Below, in pieces: positions 44,340-52,713 of a DNA stretch of 64,000 nucleotides. Position 1 is the first letter of the stretch; each line of letters starts with the position of its first letter. Source of the stretch: UBA2040 sp963977135 (GTDB lineage: Bacteria > Bacteroidota > Bacteroidia > Flavobacteriales_D > Crocinitomicaceae); contig CAXBNN010000011.1 of NCBI GenBank assembly GCA_963977135.1, positions 1 to 64,000 on the forward strand, in the 5' to 3' direction. Below the pieces are notes generated by a model, which did not search any database, was not told the DNA's origin, and was given only the letters and a program-made list of their open reading frames with translations. A program made the translations under genes and the position numbers.

Positions 44340-45650
44340 ATGAAAAATAAAACGCGACAGTACTTAGACAATTTAGGCATAGAAAAATTAATGCCTATGC
44401 AAGAAGAAGTTCTCGCGCAATTTCCTAATAATAAAGATTTAGTTGTTCTCTCTCCGACTGGTTCAGGTAAAACCCTTGCCTTTCTGCTTCCTATTTTAGA
44501 ATTGCTCGATGAAAAAATGGAAGGAATTCAGGCTGTAATTATTTCTCCAACCAGAGAATTAGCTTTACAAATTGAAGATGTTTTCAAGAAATGTAAAACA
44601 GATTTTAAGATCAATATTACTTATGGCGGTCACTCGATGCGGACTGAAAAACAAAGTTTAAGTGTCGAGCCTACTGTTTTGGTTGCAACGCCAGGTCGTT
44701 TGTGCGATCATCTCGACAAAGGAACAGTTCAGTTAGATAGATTAAAATGTATCGTTCTTGATGAGTTCGATAAGTCTCTGGAAATGGGCTTTCAAGGGGA
44801 AATGGAATTCATCATTCAGTCGACTCCGAAATCAGTAAAAACAATTCTTTCGTCGGCAACAACTTTAGAAGAAATACCAAAATTTACAGGAATAGAAAAT
44901 CCAAAATGGATCAATTTCTTGAACGAATTGAAACCAGAACTGACACTTAAAAAGGTCATTTACGGTGAAGAAGAAAAACTACCGAAACTATTCGAATTGA
45001 TTTGTTCATTGCCGAACGAAGCAACCATGATATTCTGTAATCACCGCGACGCTTGTATTCGTATATGTGAGCACTTGCAAGAAATGGGCGTTCCAGCTTT
45101 GGCTTTTCACGGAGCAATGGAACAACCTGATAGAGAGAGATCATTAATTCGCTTCAGAAATGGTTCCGCTAATTATTTAGTCTCAACAGATTTGGCTGCG
45201 CGTGGTTTGGATATTCCAGATATCGGAACGGTAATTCATTACCAAATGCCGCAAAAGATTGACAGTTTTACTCATAGAAATGGTCGAACTGCGCGGATGA
45301 TGGAAAAAGGTCAAGCTATTTTATTTCAAGAACAAGGCAGAGACATGCCAGAATATATAACCAAAGATATTCCTGAATTCAAATTTAAAGAAAACATCAC
45401 ACTTCCTGACTGGCCGGAATGGGATACGATTTATTTCAGCGGTGGAAAAAAAGAGAAAATCAACAAGATCGATTTGGTTGGCTTTTTGATTCAGAAAGGT
45501 GAGTTAGACAAAAGCGAAGTTGGTCTAATTACAGTTGTTGATCATTGGTCGTATGTCGCTGTGAAAGCGAGTAAGATAAAGGATGTTATTCACAAAATCC
45601 GTAAAGAAAAGATAAAAGGAAAACGTTTGAAAATTGAAATCTCGAGGTGA
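44340..45650 (+). CDS. dbpA: DEAD-box RNA helicase, DbpA-like
   Basis: 436 residues. Q-motif region PMQEEVL, Walker A SPTGSGKT (38-45), PTRELALQ, TPGRL, motif II DEFD (141-144) in place of DEAD, SAT in SSATT, DLAARGLDIPDI, and HRNGRTAR. The C-terminal 70 residues match a DbpA-type RNA-binding domain (KIDLVGFLIQKGELDKSEVG, YVAVKASK), which in E. coli targets hairpin 92 of 23S rRNA. Likely 50S assembly. Confidence 0.9.
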   Translation: MKNKTRQYLDNLGIEKLMPMQEEVLAQFPNNKDLVVLSPTGSGKTLAFLLPILELLDEKMEGIQAVIISPTRELALQIEDVFKKCKTDFKINITYGGHSMRTEKQSLSVEPTVLVATPGRLCDHLDKGTVQLDRLKCIVLDEFDKSLEMGFQGEMEFIIQSTPKSVKTILSSATTLEEIPKFTGIENPKWINFLNELKPELTLKKVIYGEEEKLPKLFELICSLPNEATMIFCNHRDACIRICEHLQEMGVPALAFHGAMEQPDRERSLIRFRNGSANYLVSTDLAARGLDIPDIGTVIHYQMPQKIDSFTHRNGRTARMMEKGQAILFQEQGRDMPEYITKDIPEFKFKENITLPDWPEWDTIYFSGGKKEKINKIDLVGFLIQKGELDKSEVGLITVVDHWSYVAVKASKIKDVIHKIRKEKIKGKRLKIEISR

Positions 45651-46670
45651 TTACTTCTTGAAAAATTCAGCTATCGTTTTCTCTGCCAATTTATTCTGAG
45701 GTGTAAATTGCGTATCCGTTGGTCCGCCAGCTCTTTCATGAAAAGGAAACCATTTCCAGATGAAACCACCGGCCATCCAATCCTTGTCCCACAATTCAAA
45801 CATTGCTTGCGTAAGACGAACTTGTAATTCTTCATTAACACCTGCATCCTTGTGGTCAAATTCCCACGGTTTTGAAGCGGCATAATCAACACTTCTGTAA
45901 CCGCATTCCGTGAAAAGTATAGGTTTCCCTGTTTCTTTAAAACATTTATCCATGGAGGAAATATGCGATTGCCAACCTTTTCTGATTTCATCAATTGAAG
46001 GATTTTGCTCATCGCTTAAAGGAAAATAAGCATCCACGCCAACGTAATCTAAATCCTTTAAAAATTTTGGTTTATCATAACAATCCCAATTTTCTGCGTA
46101 AGTCAATTTTCCAGAATATACTTTTCTAACTTCAGCAATTAAGTTCTTCCAATATGTAGGTCGCTCTTTGACAAATCTTCCAAGTTCAGTTCCTATACAA
46201 TAAATATCAACCTTTTCCTTTTCGGCAACTTTCGCAAATTTCAATATAAATTGGCTGTAATTCGTTTCAAATTTCTGCCAATCTTCATCCGTTTTCATTT
46301 CAATGAAGCCTGTAAATTCTCCATGACCTATCCAAATTTGAGGTTTTAACATGATTCGCATTCCTTTTTCATGGCACATACGTATCGTTTCGCTCGCCCC
46401 ATCACTTTTTTCTCCCCACCATTGTTTAGGATGATCGAAATGAATAGCCGAAGAATTCAAATTTTGCATAAAAGCAAATGGCATAATCGCAGCATAATTT
46501 GCATTGACAGAAGTCATCACCTCAATTTCTTTTGAATCAATTTTTTGAGGTGAAGCAACAAAGCTCAAACCGTTAATCTTTGTAGCTCCCTGTCCATTTG
46601 ATTGACATGAAAAAAAGCTAAAAAGAAATACCAGAATCGAAAACTTCTTAAAATTACCTATGCTATACAT
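45651..46670 (-). CDS. Lipoprotein glycoside hydrolase, GH113-like TIM barrel
   Basis: 339 residues. Lipoprotein signal FLFSFFSCQS (Cys22). TIM-barrel pattern of GH113-type beta-mannanase/glycosidases: IMLKPQIWIGHGEFTG, acid/base candidate Glu in YCIGTELGRF, nucleophile candidate Glu in ILFTECGYRS, and WKWFPF near the end. Substrate unknown; no polysaccharide-utilisation genes adjoin. Convergent with dbpA with no gap. Confidence 0.8.
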   Translation of the reverse strand: MYSIGNFKKFSILVFLFSFFSCQSNGQGATKINGLSFVASPQKIDSKEIEVMTSVNANYAAIMPFAFMQNLNSSAIHFDHPKQWWGEKSDGASETIRMCHEKGMRIMLKPQIWIGHGEFTGFIEMKTDEDWQKFETNYSQFILKFAKVAEKEKVDIYCIGTELGRFVKERPTYWKNLIAEVRKVYSGKLTYAENWDCYDKPKFLKDLDYVGVDAYFPLSDEQNPSIDEIRKGWQSHISSMDKCFKETGKPILFTECGYRSVDYAASKPWEFDHKDAGVNEELQVRLTQAMFELWDKDWMAGGFIWKWFPFHERAGGPTDTQFTPQNKLAEKTIAEFFKK

Positions 46671-46716
46671 ACTTGCAAGTTAAGTTAAAAAAGGCAAAAT
46701 TCTAAAGATTTTTATT

Positions 46717-46730
46717 CTATGCATGCATAG
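46717..46730. promoter_or_regulatory. Palindromic operator candidate CTATGCATGCATAG upstream of acyl-CoA dehydrogenase
   Basis: A perfect 14-bp palindrome 43 bp before the ATG, followed by TA. Shares the 15-mer TATGCnnGCATAGTA with the site upstream of the marR-fadN-thiolase operon. The -7-like TATCTTTA (46747-46754) lies downstream, so the palindrome covers the -33 region. Confidence 0.65.
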
Positions 46731-46772
46731 TATTGGAATAATTTCTTATCTTTATAGAACAAACTTACAATT

Positions 46773-48563
46773 ATGTCAACCGAAAAAATAAATCCTATAA
46801 AAGGTGGAGAGTTTATCATTAGAAAAACTCTTCCTTCAGAAGTATTTACTCCAGAAGATTTTAACGAAGAGCAAAAAATGATTGCACAGATGTGTATAGA
46901 TTTTATTGCTCAAGAGGTTCATCCAAATTTGGATAGAATTGACAAAATGGAAGAAGGCTTGATGCCATCCATAATGGAAAAAGCTGGAGAATTAGGTATG
47001 TTAGGAATGTCTGTTCCTGAGCAATATGGTGGTATGGGTGTGGACTTCAATACATCCATGTTAGCTACAGAGTATCTAGGTCCTGGTCATTCATTTTCCG
47101 TTGCATATGGTGCACATACTGGAATTGGAACTTTGCCTCTACTCTATTATGGAACGGAGGAACAAAAGCAAAAATACATACCAAAATTAGCTACTGGCGA
47201 ATGGAAAGCGGCTTACTGCTTAACAGAACCAAGCGCTGGATCGGATGCGAATTCGGGTAAAACGAAAGCTGTTTTGTCTGACGATGGCAAACATTATTTG
47301 ATTACAGGTCAAAAAATGTGGATTACGAACGGTGGCTTTGCAAATTTCATGACTGTTTTTGCGAAAATAGACGATGATAAAAACTTGACTGCTTTTTTAG
47401 TTGAAGCAGATTCGGAAGGAATTTCATTGAACCCTGAGGAGAAAAAAATGGGAATCAAAGGTTCTTCTACTCGTCAAGTTTTCTTCAATAATGTTAAAGT
47501 TCCCGTTGAAAATATGCTTTCTGAGCGTGAAAACGGATTTAAAATAGCAATTAACATTTTAAACATTGGTCGAATTAAATTGGCAGCAGGTGTTTTGGGT
47601 GGTTCGAAAGAATCCATTTCAGAATCAATAAAATATGCCAACGAAAGAGAACAATTTGGTCGTCCAATTTCGAAATATGGTGCTATCAAGTACAAATTGT
47701 CTCAACAAGCTATTCTAACGTACGTTTTAGAATCTGCGACTTATCGTGTTAGTCAAAATATTAGTGACGCAATTCAAGCTTTGCAAGATGATGGAATGGA
47801 CAAAGGTAAGGCAACATTAAAAGGTATTGAACAATTTGCCGCAGAGTGTGCCATGATGAAAGTGGCAGGTTCAGAATGTTTGGATTATGTAGCTGACGAA
47901 GCGGTTCAAATATTTGGTGGAATGGGTTACTCAGCAGAATCTTCTGTAGAACGCGGTTACCGAGATGCTCGAATCAATCGAATTTTTGAAGGTACGAATG
48001 AAATCAATAGAATGTTGACTGTTGATATGATTCTGAAAAGAGCAATGAAAGGTGAATTGGACTTGATGGGACCCGCAATGAAAGTTTCTAGTGAATTGAT
48101 GAGTATACCATCTTTCGGTGATGCTCCAGAAGGAATTTTCGCTACCGAGGAACAAATGTTGGAAGGATTCAAAAAAACATTGTTGATGGTGGCTGGTTCA
48201 GCAGTTCAGAAATTAATGCAAACCTTAAGCAAAGAACAAGAAGTTTTGATGGCTATTGCTGACATTGCAATTGACACCTACCAAGCAGAAAGTGTATTGT
48301 TACGAGTTCAAAAAGCATTGCTTACAAAATCTGAAGCAGAAATGGAAGCTCAAATCGCTATCGTAAAAACATACTTCTTCGACCTTTCAGACAAAATAGC
48401 GAAGTTCGCAAAAGATGCAATCTACATGTTTGCTGAAGGCGACGAGCGCAAAATGATGTTAATGGGTGTGAAACGCTTCACCAAAACAAATGAAATCAAC
48501 CCAAAAGAATTACGTCATGTAATTGCTGGAAAAATAATAGAAGCAAACAAATATTGTTATTAA
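46773..48563 (+). CDS. Acyl-CoA dehydrogenase
   Basis: 596 residues, the long type with a C-terminal extension beyond the classic 380-residue fold. FAD/substrate motifs YCLTEPSAGSDA and KMWITNGGFA; catalytic Glu in FEGTNEINR; core ending near residue 430, then a helical C-terminal domain. First step of beta-oxidation. It completes the pathway of the MarR-FadN-thiolase operon 13 kb away and shares its putative operator. Followed by a strong terminator. Confidence 0.93.
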   Translation: MSTEKINPIKGGEFIIRKTLPSEVFTPEDFNEEQKMIAQMCIDFIAQEVHPNLDRIDKMEEGLMPSIMEKAGELGMLGMSVPEQYGGMGVDFNTSMLATEYLGPGHSFSVAYGAHTGIGTLPLLYYGTEEQKQKYIPKLATGEWKAAYCLTEPSAGSDANSGKTKAVLSDDGKHYLITGQKMWITNGGFANFMTVFAKIDDDKNLTAFLVEADSEGISLNPEEKKMGIKGSSTRQVFFNNVKVPVENMLSERENGFKIAINILNIGRIKLAAGVLGGSKESISESIKYANEREQFGRPISKYGAIKYKLSQQAILTYVLESATYRVSQNISDAIQALQDDGMDKGKATLKGIEQFAAECAMMKVAGSECLDYVADEAVQIFGGMGYSAESSVERGYRDARINRIFEGTNEINRMLTVDMILKRAMKGELDLMGPAMKVSSELMSIPSFGDAPEGIFATEEQMLEGFKKTLLMVAGSAVQKLMQTLSKEQEVLMAIADIAIDTYQAESVLLRVQKALLTKSEAEMEAQIAIVKTYFFDLSDKIAKFAKDAIYMFAEGDERKMMLMGVKRFTKTNEINPKELRHVIAGKIIEANKYCY

Positions 48564-48575
48564 TATCCTAAATAT

Positions 48576-48611
48576 AAAAAGCCTGCAAATGAAATCATTT
48601 GCAGGCTTTTT
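48576..48611 (+). terminator. Intrinsic terminator after the acyl-CoA dehydrogenase gene
   Basis: Two perfectly complementary 17-nt arms (48576-48592 and 48595-48611), with A and T tails at both ends. It can also serve the minus-strand cluster that ends just beyond it. Confidence 0.92.
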
Positions 48612-48630
48612 TATGTATTCTAATTTCTTT

Positions 48631-48675
48631 CTATTTTGTAGCTGGAACAAATTTAACTCCCTCTGCTTCGAAAAC
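48631..48675 (-). pseudogene. Relic of a DUF4920 gene (last 15 codons)
   Basis: Reads VFEAEGVKFVPATK-stop, nearly the same as the last residues SFEADGIKFVPAKK of the intact DUF4920 protein 2.3 kb away. It lies immediately after, and in frame with, the TAA stop of the DUF6268-like gene. The rest of the gene is missing, so this is a duplication or recombination scar. Confidence 0.8.
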
Positions 48676-49767
48676 TTAAGGACTTACCAAGTTTATGCTA
48701 AAATTCACGTAAAGAGGATTCGTTAAGTTATTTTCCATTATAAACGGTTGGTCGCCAAAAAAGCCTCTATAGAAATCCTTACCATTTTCTACTCTATCTA
48801 CATTGTAACTATAGTTGATGCGATAGCCAACAGCCGCAGACATCCAAACGAAACCAACGATTTGACGCTCATATTTCAGACGAGGACGCAATTCGCTTCT
48901 TCTTATTTCTAGATCGTTCAAAGGAGCAGCCAATTCGTTTTGATTTCCAAAACGATAGCTAGTACCTTCCAAATCAAAACCTAAAAACAACATACTTCTT
49001 TGGCTAAAATTGTAACGCACGTCACCTCTTGCAGGAAGAAGCGATTCAATTCCCCATTTCCGATTGGAACTCGTCCAATTATACATGATTATAGGAAGGT
49101 AGTTTAATTCGCCAGCTTGGTAAGTTTGGGATAAACCAATTGCCCACTGTTTACTTTCATTCGGTTTTTTTCCCCACAAAAGCGCAATTGAGTATCGGTT
49201 ATAATTCAAAGGTTGAAATTTACTGAGTGTATAATCACCACTCATAGCAGCCGCAACTCTGCCTAATAAAAAACTAGTCTCATTGAGCGGTTTATAAACT
49301 GAAGTCGAAAGCTCCATATTATTTAAACCATTATCGCTTAGAGCTTTGTGCAAAGGATGAGTCAATTGGCTGGCATTTTCAAAATTATATTGTGTATTCC
49401 AATATTGAAGTCCGCCTTGAATAATTATGCTGTTTTTGGAAATGATTGGAATATTTGCGCTTAGCCTGAGACCATGCGTAGCGCTTACCGTTTGACTGGA
49501 TGCATTATAGATACCATAAGCAGCCGCATCCATGATGTATGATCCTTGAAAATCATAACCAACCGATATTAGTTTATCTGGACTTTTGCCGTTTACTTTT
49601 ACATTTGCAAAACGCTTTGCACTTTCGTCAACATATTCTAAATCGTCATAAATACTAAAATCTTCTTCCTCCACTATATTGGTGTCGATTTGAGCATTCA
49701 ACGGAGAAAACCAAAGCAAACATACGCCTGTAAGTAAAATCGCTGCTCTATCAATTCTTATCATCAA
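48676..49767 (-). CDS. DUF6268-like outer membrane beta-barrel protein
   Basis: 363 residues. Signal peptide (IDRAAILLTGVCLLWFSPLNAQ), acidic linker, then alternating strands of a beta-barrel with the family-like stretch YNWTSSNRKWGIESLLPARG and terminal strand NPLYVNFSINLVSP. Function unknown. It is the last full gene of a minus-strand run of exported proteins, 6 bp after DUF2147, and its stop codon directly joins a DUF4920 relic. Confidence 0.78.
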   Translation of the reverse strand: MMIRIDRAAILLTGVCLLWFSPLNAQIDTNIVEEEDFSIYDDLEYVDESAKRFANVKVNGKSPDKLISVGYDFQGSYIMDAAAYGIYNASSQTVSATHGLRLSANIPIISKNSIIIQGGLQYWNTQYNFENASQLTHPLHKALSDNGLNNMELSTSVYKPLNETSFLLGRVAAAMSGDYTLSKFQPLNYNRYSIALLWGKKPNESKQWAIGLSQTYQAGELNYLPIIMYNWTSSNRKWGIESLLPARGDVRYNFSQRSMLFLGFDLEGTSYRFGNQNELAAPLNDLEIRRSELRPRLKYERQIVGFVWMSAAVGYRINYSYNVDRVENGKDFYRGFFGDQPFIMENNLTNPLYVNFSINLVSP

Positions 49768-49773
49768 CTTTTT

Positions 49774-50235
49774 CTATTTAGATGACATCTTAAGTCGTTT
49801 CCAAATATCTGTACGCCCTAGTGCAGAGATTCCAATATATCCTCGTATGTCTAAGGTGTTTTCATCCGTCATTTTAATCGTACAACTGTAAGTATTGCCA
49901 TTTTCCGGATCGTAAATAGTACCTTCTGACCATTCATTATTACCGCTGTAAGTAAAATCTTTGAGCAAGCGATAACCTTTAAGCGGTGTATTTCTCAGTT
50001 TAGAGTCTGGATTGTTCTTGTCAACTTTAGGCTTTTTAGTCAATGGATCGATAGGTTCTCTTAACCATACAATTCGTCCATAATATTTGTCGCCAATCTT
50101 ATCAATTTTAACTTTTACCTTTCCGTTCGAAGGCTCCCATACACCCGTAAGTTTATCAGCATCAGCCGAAGCAGGCACAAAAGCCATACTGCAAAGAACA
50201 ATGGACATTAATGAGAATAAAATAATCTTTTTCAT
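49774..50235 (-). CDS. DUF2147 periplasmic protein
   Basis: 153 residues from the ATG giving a signal peptide (MKKIILFSLMSIVLCSMAFVPASA); the longer frame runs into the previous gene. Conserved LTGVWEPSNGKVKVKI, GRIVWLREPID, NTPLKGYRLL and TIYDPENGNTYSC segments identify DUF2147, a lipocalin-like family of unknown role. Short spacing to both neighbours suggests cotranscription. Confidence 0.88.
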   Translation of the reverse strand: MKKIILFSLMSIVLCSMAFVPASADADKLTGVWEPSNGKVKVKIDKIGDKYYGRIVWLREPIDPLTKKPKVDKNNPDSKLRNTPLKGYRLLKDFTYSGNNEWSEGTIYDPENGNTYSCTIKMTDENTLDIRGYIGISALGRTDIWKRLKMSSK

Positions 50236-50245
50236 AACTTCTTTT

Positions 50246-50773
50246 TTAATTGTGTTTAACAATGAGTTCCATTTCAATTACTGTGCCAATTTCTTCAATT
50301 AAAGCATCTTCAATAAAGTTTAAATCCAACACTAGGCTGAGTTTTTTTCCTTTAAAATAATCTACAATATCCACTTCATCACTAACTTCCAAAGATATTT
50401 CTTGATTCTTTGATTTTATCGGATTTTTTATCGCAACTGTTTGCATATCCGTATTTGGACCAACAATTTGGAGTGTTGCACTGGTAAATGCATCAAACTT
50501 TATATCATCCTCTTTATTAAGGCTGACAGATACAGATTTAATTTTGATTTCTTTTATTTGATCTTTACTTACGTTTTCTAGTCCTTTCAGGTCGGAAAGC
50601 TTAACGGTATATTCAGCTATTAGGCTATTTGGACCTGAGAAAAAAGGCCCAGCACCCAAAGCTTCTAGTTGCAAAGTTACTTTTGTTTCATTTTTTGGAG
50701 CGCAAGAAGTTAGAAAAAAGCTTGCTAAAAAAAGAAAAGTAAGATAAATAGGTAATTTTTTAATTTTTTTCAT
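50246..50773 (-). CDS. Lipoprotein of unknown function
   Basis: 175 residues. Lipobox FFLTSCAPK (Cys24). The mature part is beta-rich (TVKLSDLKGLENVSKDQIKE, VSVSLNKEDDIKFDAF) and ends MELIVKHN. No family recognised. It ends 10 bp before the DUF2147 start and belongs to the same exported-protein run. Confidence 0.78.
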   Translation of the reverse strand: MKKIKKLPIYLTFLFLASFFLTSCAPKNETKVTLQLEALGAGPFFSGPNSLIAEYTVKLSDLKGLENVSKDQIKEIKIKSVSVSLNKEDDIKFDAFTSATLQIVGPNTDMQTVAIKNPIKSKNQEISLEVSDEVDIVDYFKGKKLSLVLDLNFIEDALIEEIGTVIEMELIVKHN

Positions 50774-50876
50774 GGCCGAAAAATAATAAATTAATCTTCG
50801 AAAAACAAACAGATAAAATTACTTTTTGTTCAATTTAAAAAATTTTTCTTCATTTCACAATGGGTTTTTGACCCAA

Positions 50877-50911
50877 AAAAGCCCGAGAACATTTCTGTTT
50901 CACGGGCTTTT
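50877..50911 (-). terminator. Intrinsic terminator after the DUF4920 gene
   Basis: AAAAGCCCG pairs with CGGGCTTTT; on the minus strand a run of six T follows. It separates the DUF4920 gene from the lipoprotein gene downstream. Confidence 0.85.
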
Positions 50912-50930
50912 AGAAATTGATAACTCTCTT

Positions 50931-51422
50931 TTATTTTTTTGCTGGAACAAATTTAATTCCATCCGCTTCAAAACTTGTCGTAATTTTTGGTTGTGTAATT
51001 TTCATTATCTCAGCTTCAGCTTTACCAGCGTCTTCAGCAAAGTGACGAAGCATATCAACAGAAACTGTATCAGCATATAACTCTCCATGAAGAAAAGCTT
51101 TAGTACCAACCTTAGTTTCCATTGGAATAGTAAAATGATCTTTAAATCTTACCATCAAAGTTTCGTCCTTTGATTTTTGAATATTGATCCAACATCCTGC
51201 TTTTGAGCAAACTTCTTCTATGTCAGCTGCAATGGTGTATGCGGAACGCTCGTTTCCTTTGGCATTAAAATCTGTAAGCATAGCAGCAACAGGTATAGCC
51301 TTTGTAGTTTCAACCTTATAAGGTCCGTATTCAACAAAATTTGCTGAATCAGCAACTTTAGAATTTGAGCAAGAGAATAGAGCTATGGAAAAACATAACC
51401 CTCCTAAAATATTTAATTTCAT
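50931..51422 (-). CDS. DUF4920 lipoprotein
   Basis: 163 residues. Lipobox CFSIALFSCSNS (Cys18). Conserved DUF4920 core: VCSKAGCWINIQ (Cys-x4-Cys-Trp) and TLMVRFKDHFTIPME, then HGELYADTVSVDMLRHFAEDAG. Function unknown; the paired Cys and His content suggests metal or redox binding (inference). A relic of a second copy lies at 48631-48675. Confidence 0.85.
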   Translation of the reverse strand: MKLNILGGLCFSIALFSCSNSKVADSANFVEYGPYKVETTKAIPVAAMLTDFNAKGNERSAYTIAADIEEVCSKAGCWINIQKSKDETLMVRFKDHFTIPMETKVGTKAFLHGELYADTVSVDMLRHFAEDAGKAEAEIMKITQPKITTSFEADGIKFVPAKK

Positions 51423-51464
51423 GTGTTCTTAATTTTCTACAAAGATAAGTAGAATCTTTAGAAA

Positions 51465-51851
51465 TTACTTCTTCTCAGTTTTGAGAAATTTTTGATAGAA
51501 ATCTTCCACCTGGAAATAATTTCCATTGTACTGAATTTCTCGAAGTCCTAAAGAAATGAAAAATCGTCCAATGATATGCTTTGCATTATCCGACATGTCT
51601 TTCATTGTAATCAATGTTTGATGATTTTTTTCATCAAAAGTCACTGTGAAATACATCGTATAATACTCTGCACTTAAAGCAACATCTTTGGCGGTAATGT
51701 CATTAGGAACAATAAATGTATAGGAGCCTTTTAAATTTGAACTTACAAAATTGTCAGAAGAAATAGCTGTAGCAGCTCTTTCCTGTCCAAAAGAAACCAT
51801 CGCCGAACCTAGTATTAATGCGACGATAGATAAAAAACGAGTGATTTTCAT
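51465..51851 (-). CDS. Small exported protein of unknown function
   Basis: 128 residues from the ATG that gives a signal peptide (MKITRFLSIVALILGSAMVSFGQ). The rest is a short beta domain (SYTFIVPNDITAKDVALSAEYY, YMYFTVTFDEKNHQTLITMKD pattern). No family recognised. Divergent from rnhB; first of the exported-protein run. Confidence 0.72.
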   Translation of the reverse strand: MKITRFLSIVALILGSAMVSFGQERAATAISSDNFVSSNLKGSYTFIVPNDITAKDVALSAEYYTMYFTVTFDEKNHQTLITMKDMSDNAKHIIGRFFISLGLREIQYNGNYFQVEDFYQKFLKTEKK

Positions 51852-51962
51852 AACTTTGGTTTTAAACATTACTAGCTGAAAGGTACAAATTATATCTAAT
51901 GAAATAAAAATACTCTCAGCTTTTTAATTTATTCATTCAGTTGAATTGCTAATTTCGTGCCA

Positions 51963-52628
51963 ATGACGAAAATCGCATCTCAATCTAAGGTAAAGACGAA
52001 AAAAAAAGAGAAAAGTCACGAACCTCTGAAACTTTTTTTGATAAAAGACAGATTAGAAGTTGGTTGTGATGAAGCTGGACGTGGATGTTTGGCTGGTCCA
52101 GTAGTTGCGGCGGCAGTAATTTTAGACCCTGAAAATCCAATAATAGGACTAAATGATTCAAAAAAAATCAGCCATATTACACGTCAGAAATTGCGAAAAG
52201 AAATAGAAGAAAAATCCTTGGCTTGGGCTGTAGGTTTGTGTTCACCCGATGAAATTGATGAAATAAATATCCTATGGGCAAGTTTTAAGGCCATGCACAA
52301 GGCACTCGATAAAATCAAAATCCCATTCGATCATATTCTTGTGGACGGAAATCGTTTTACAACATATCCAGAAGTCGGCAATACCTGCATTATTAAAGGA
52401 GATGCAAAATTCCAAAGTATAGCGGCTGCTTCGATTATAGCCAAAGAATTTCGAGATGATTTGATGTCAAAAATGCATGAGGAGTTCCCAAATTACGGTT
52501 GGAATCAGAACAAAGGTTATCCAACTTCTATTCATCGTTCTGGGATAGAAAAATTCGGCCCTTGTATTCATCATCGAAAAACATTTCAATTATTGCCGCT
52601 TATTCAAACGAAATTGGAATTAGATTAA
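51963..52628 (+). CDS. rnhB: Ribonuclease HII
   Basis: 221 residues from this ATG; a GTG two codons upstream is the alternative. A Lys-rich leader of about 25 residues precedes the core. Active-site motif GCDEAGRGCLAGPV, later ILVDGN and GDAKFQSIAAASIIAKEFRD. Removes RNA from RNA-DNA hybrids and misincorporated ribonucleotides. A -7-like TAATTTCG ends 5 nt before the GTG-proximal region, suggesting a very short leader. Confidence 0.95.
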   Translation: MTKIASQSKVKTKKKEKSHEPLKLFLIKDRLEVGCDEAGRGCLAGPVVAAAVILDPENPIIGLNDSKKISHITRQKLRKEIEEKSLAWAVGLCSPDEIDEINILWASFKAMHKALDKIKIPFDHILVDGNRFTTYPEVGNTCIIKGDAKFQSIAAASIIAKEFRDDLMSKMHEEFPNYGWNQNKGYPTSIHRSGIEKFGPCIHHRKTFQLLPLIQTKLELD

Positions 52629-52713
52629 ACATGTGACTGTTGAGAGATTCTAACATCAACCTTCTTTACCAGGCGAGTGATGCGTTAACTTTGAAGACTA
52701 GATGTGATATTCT

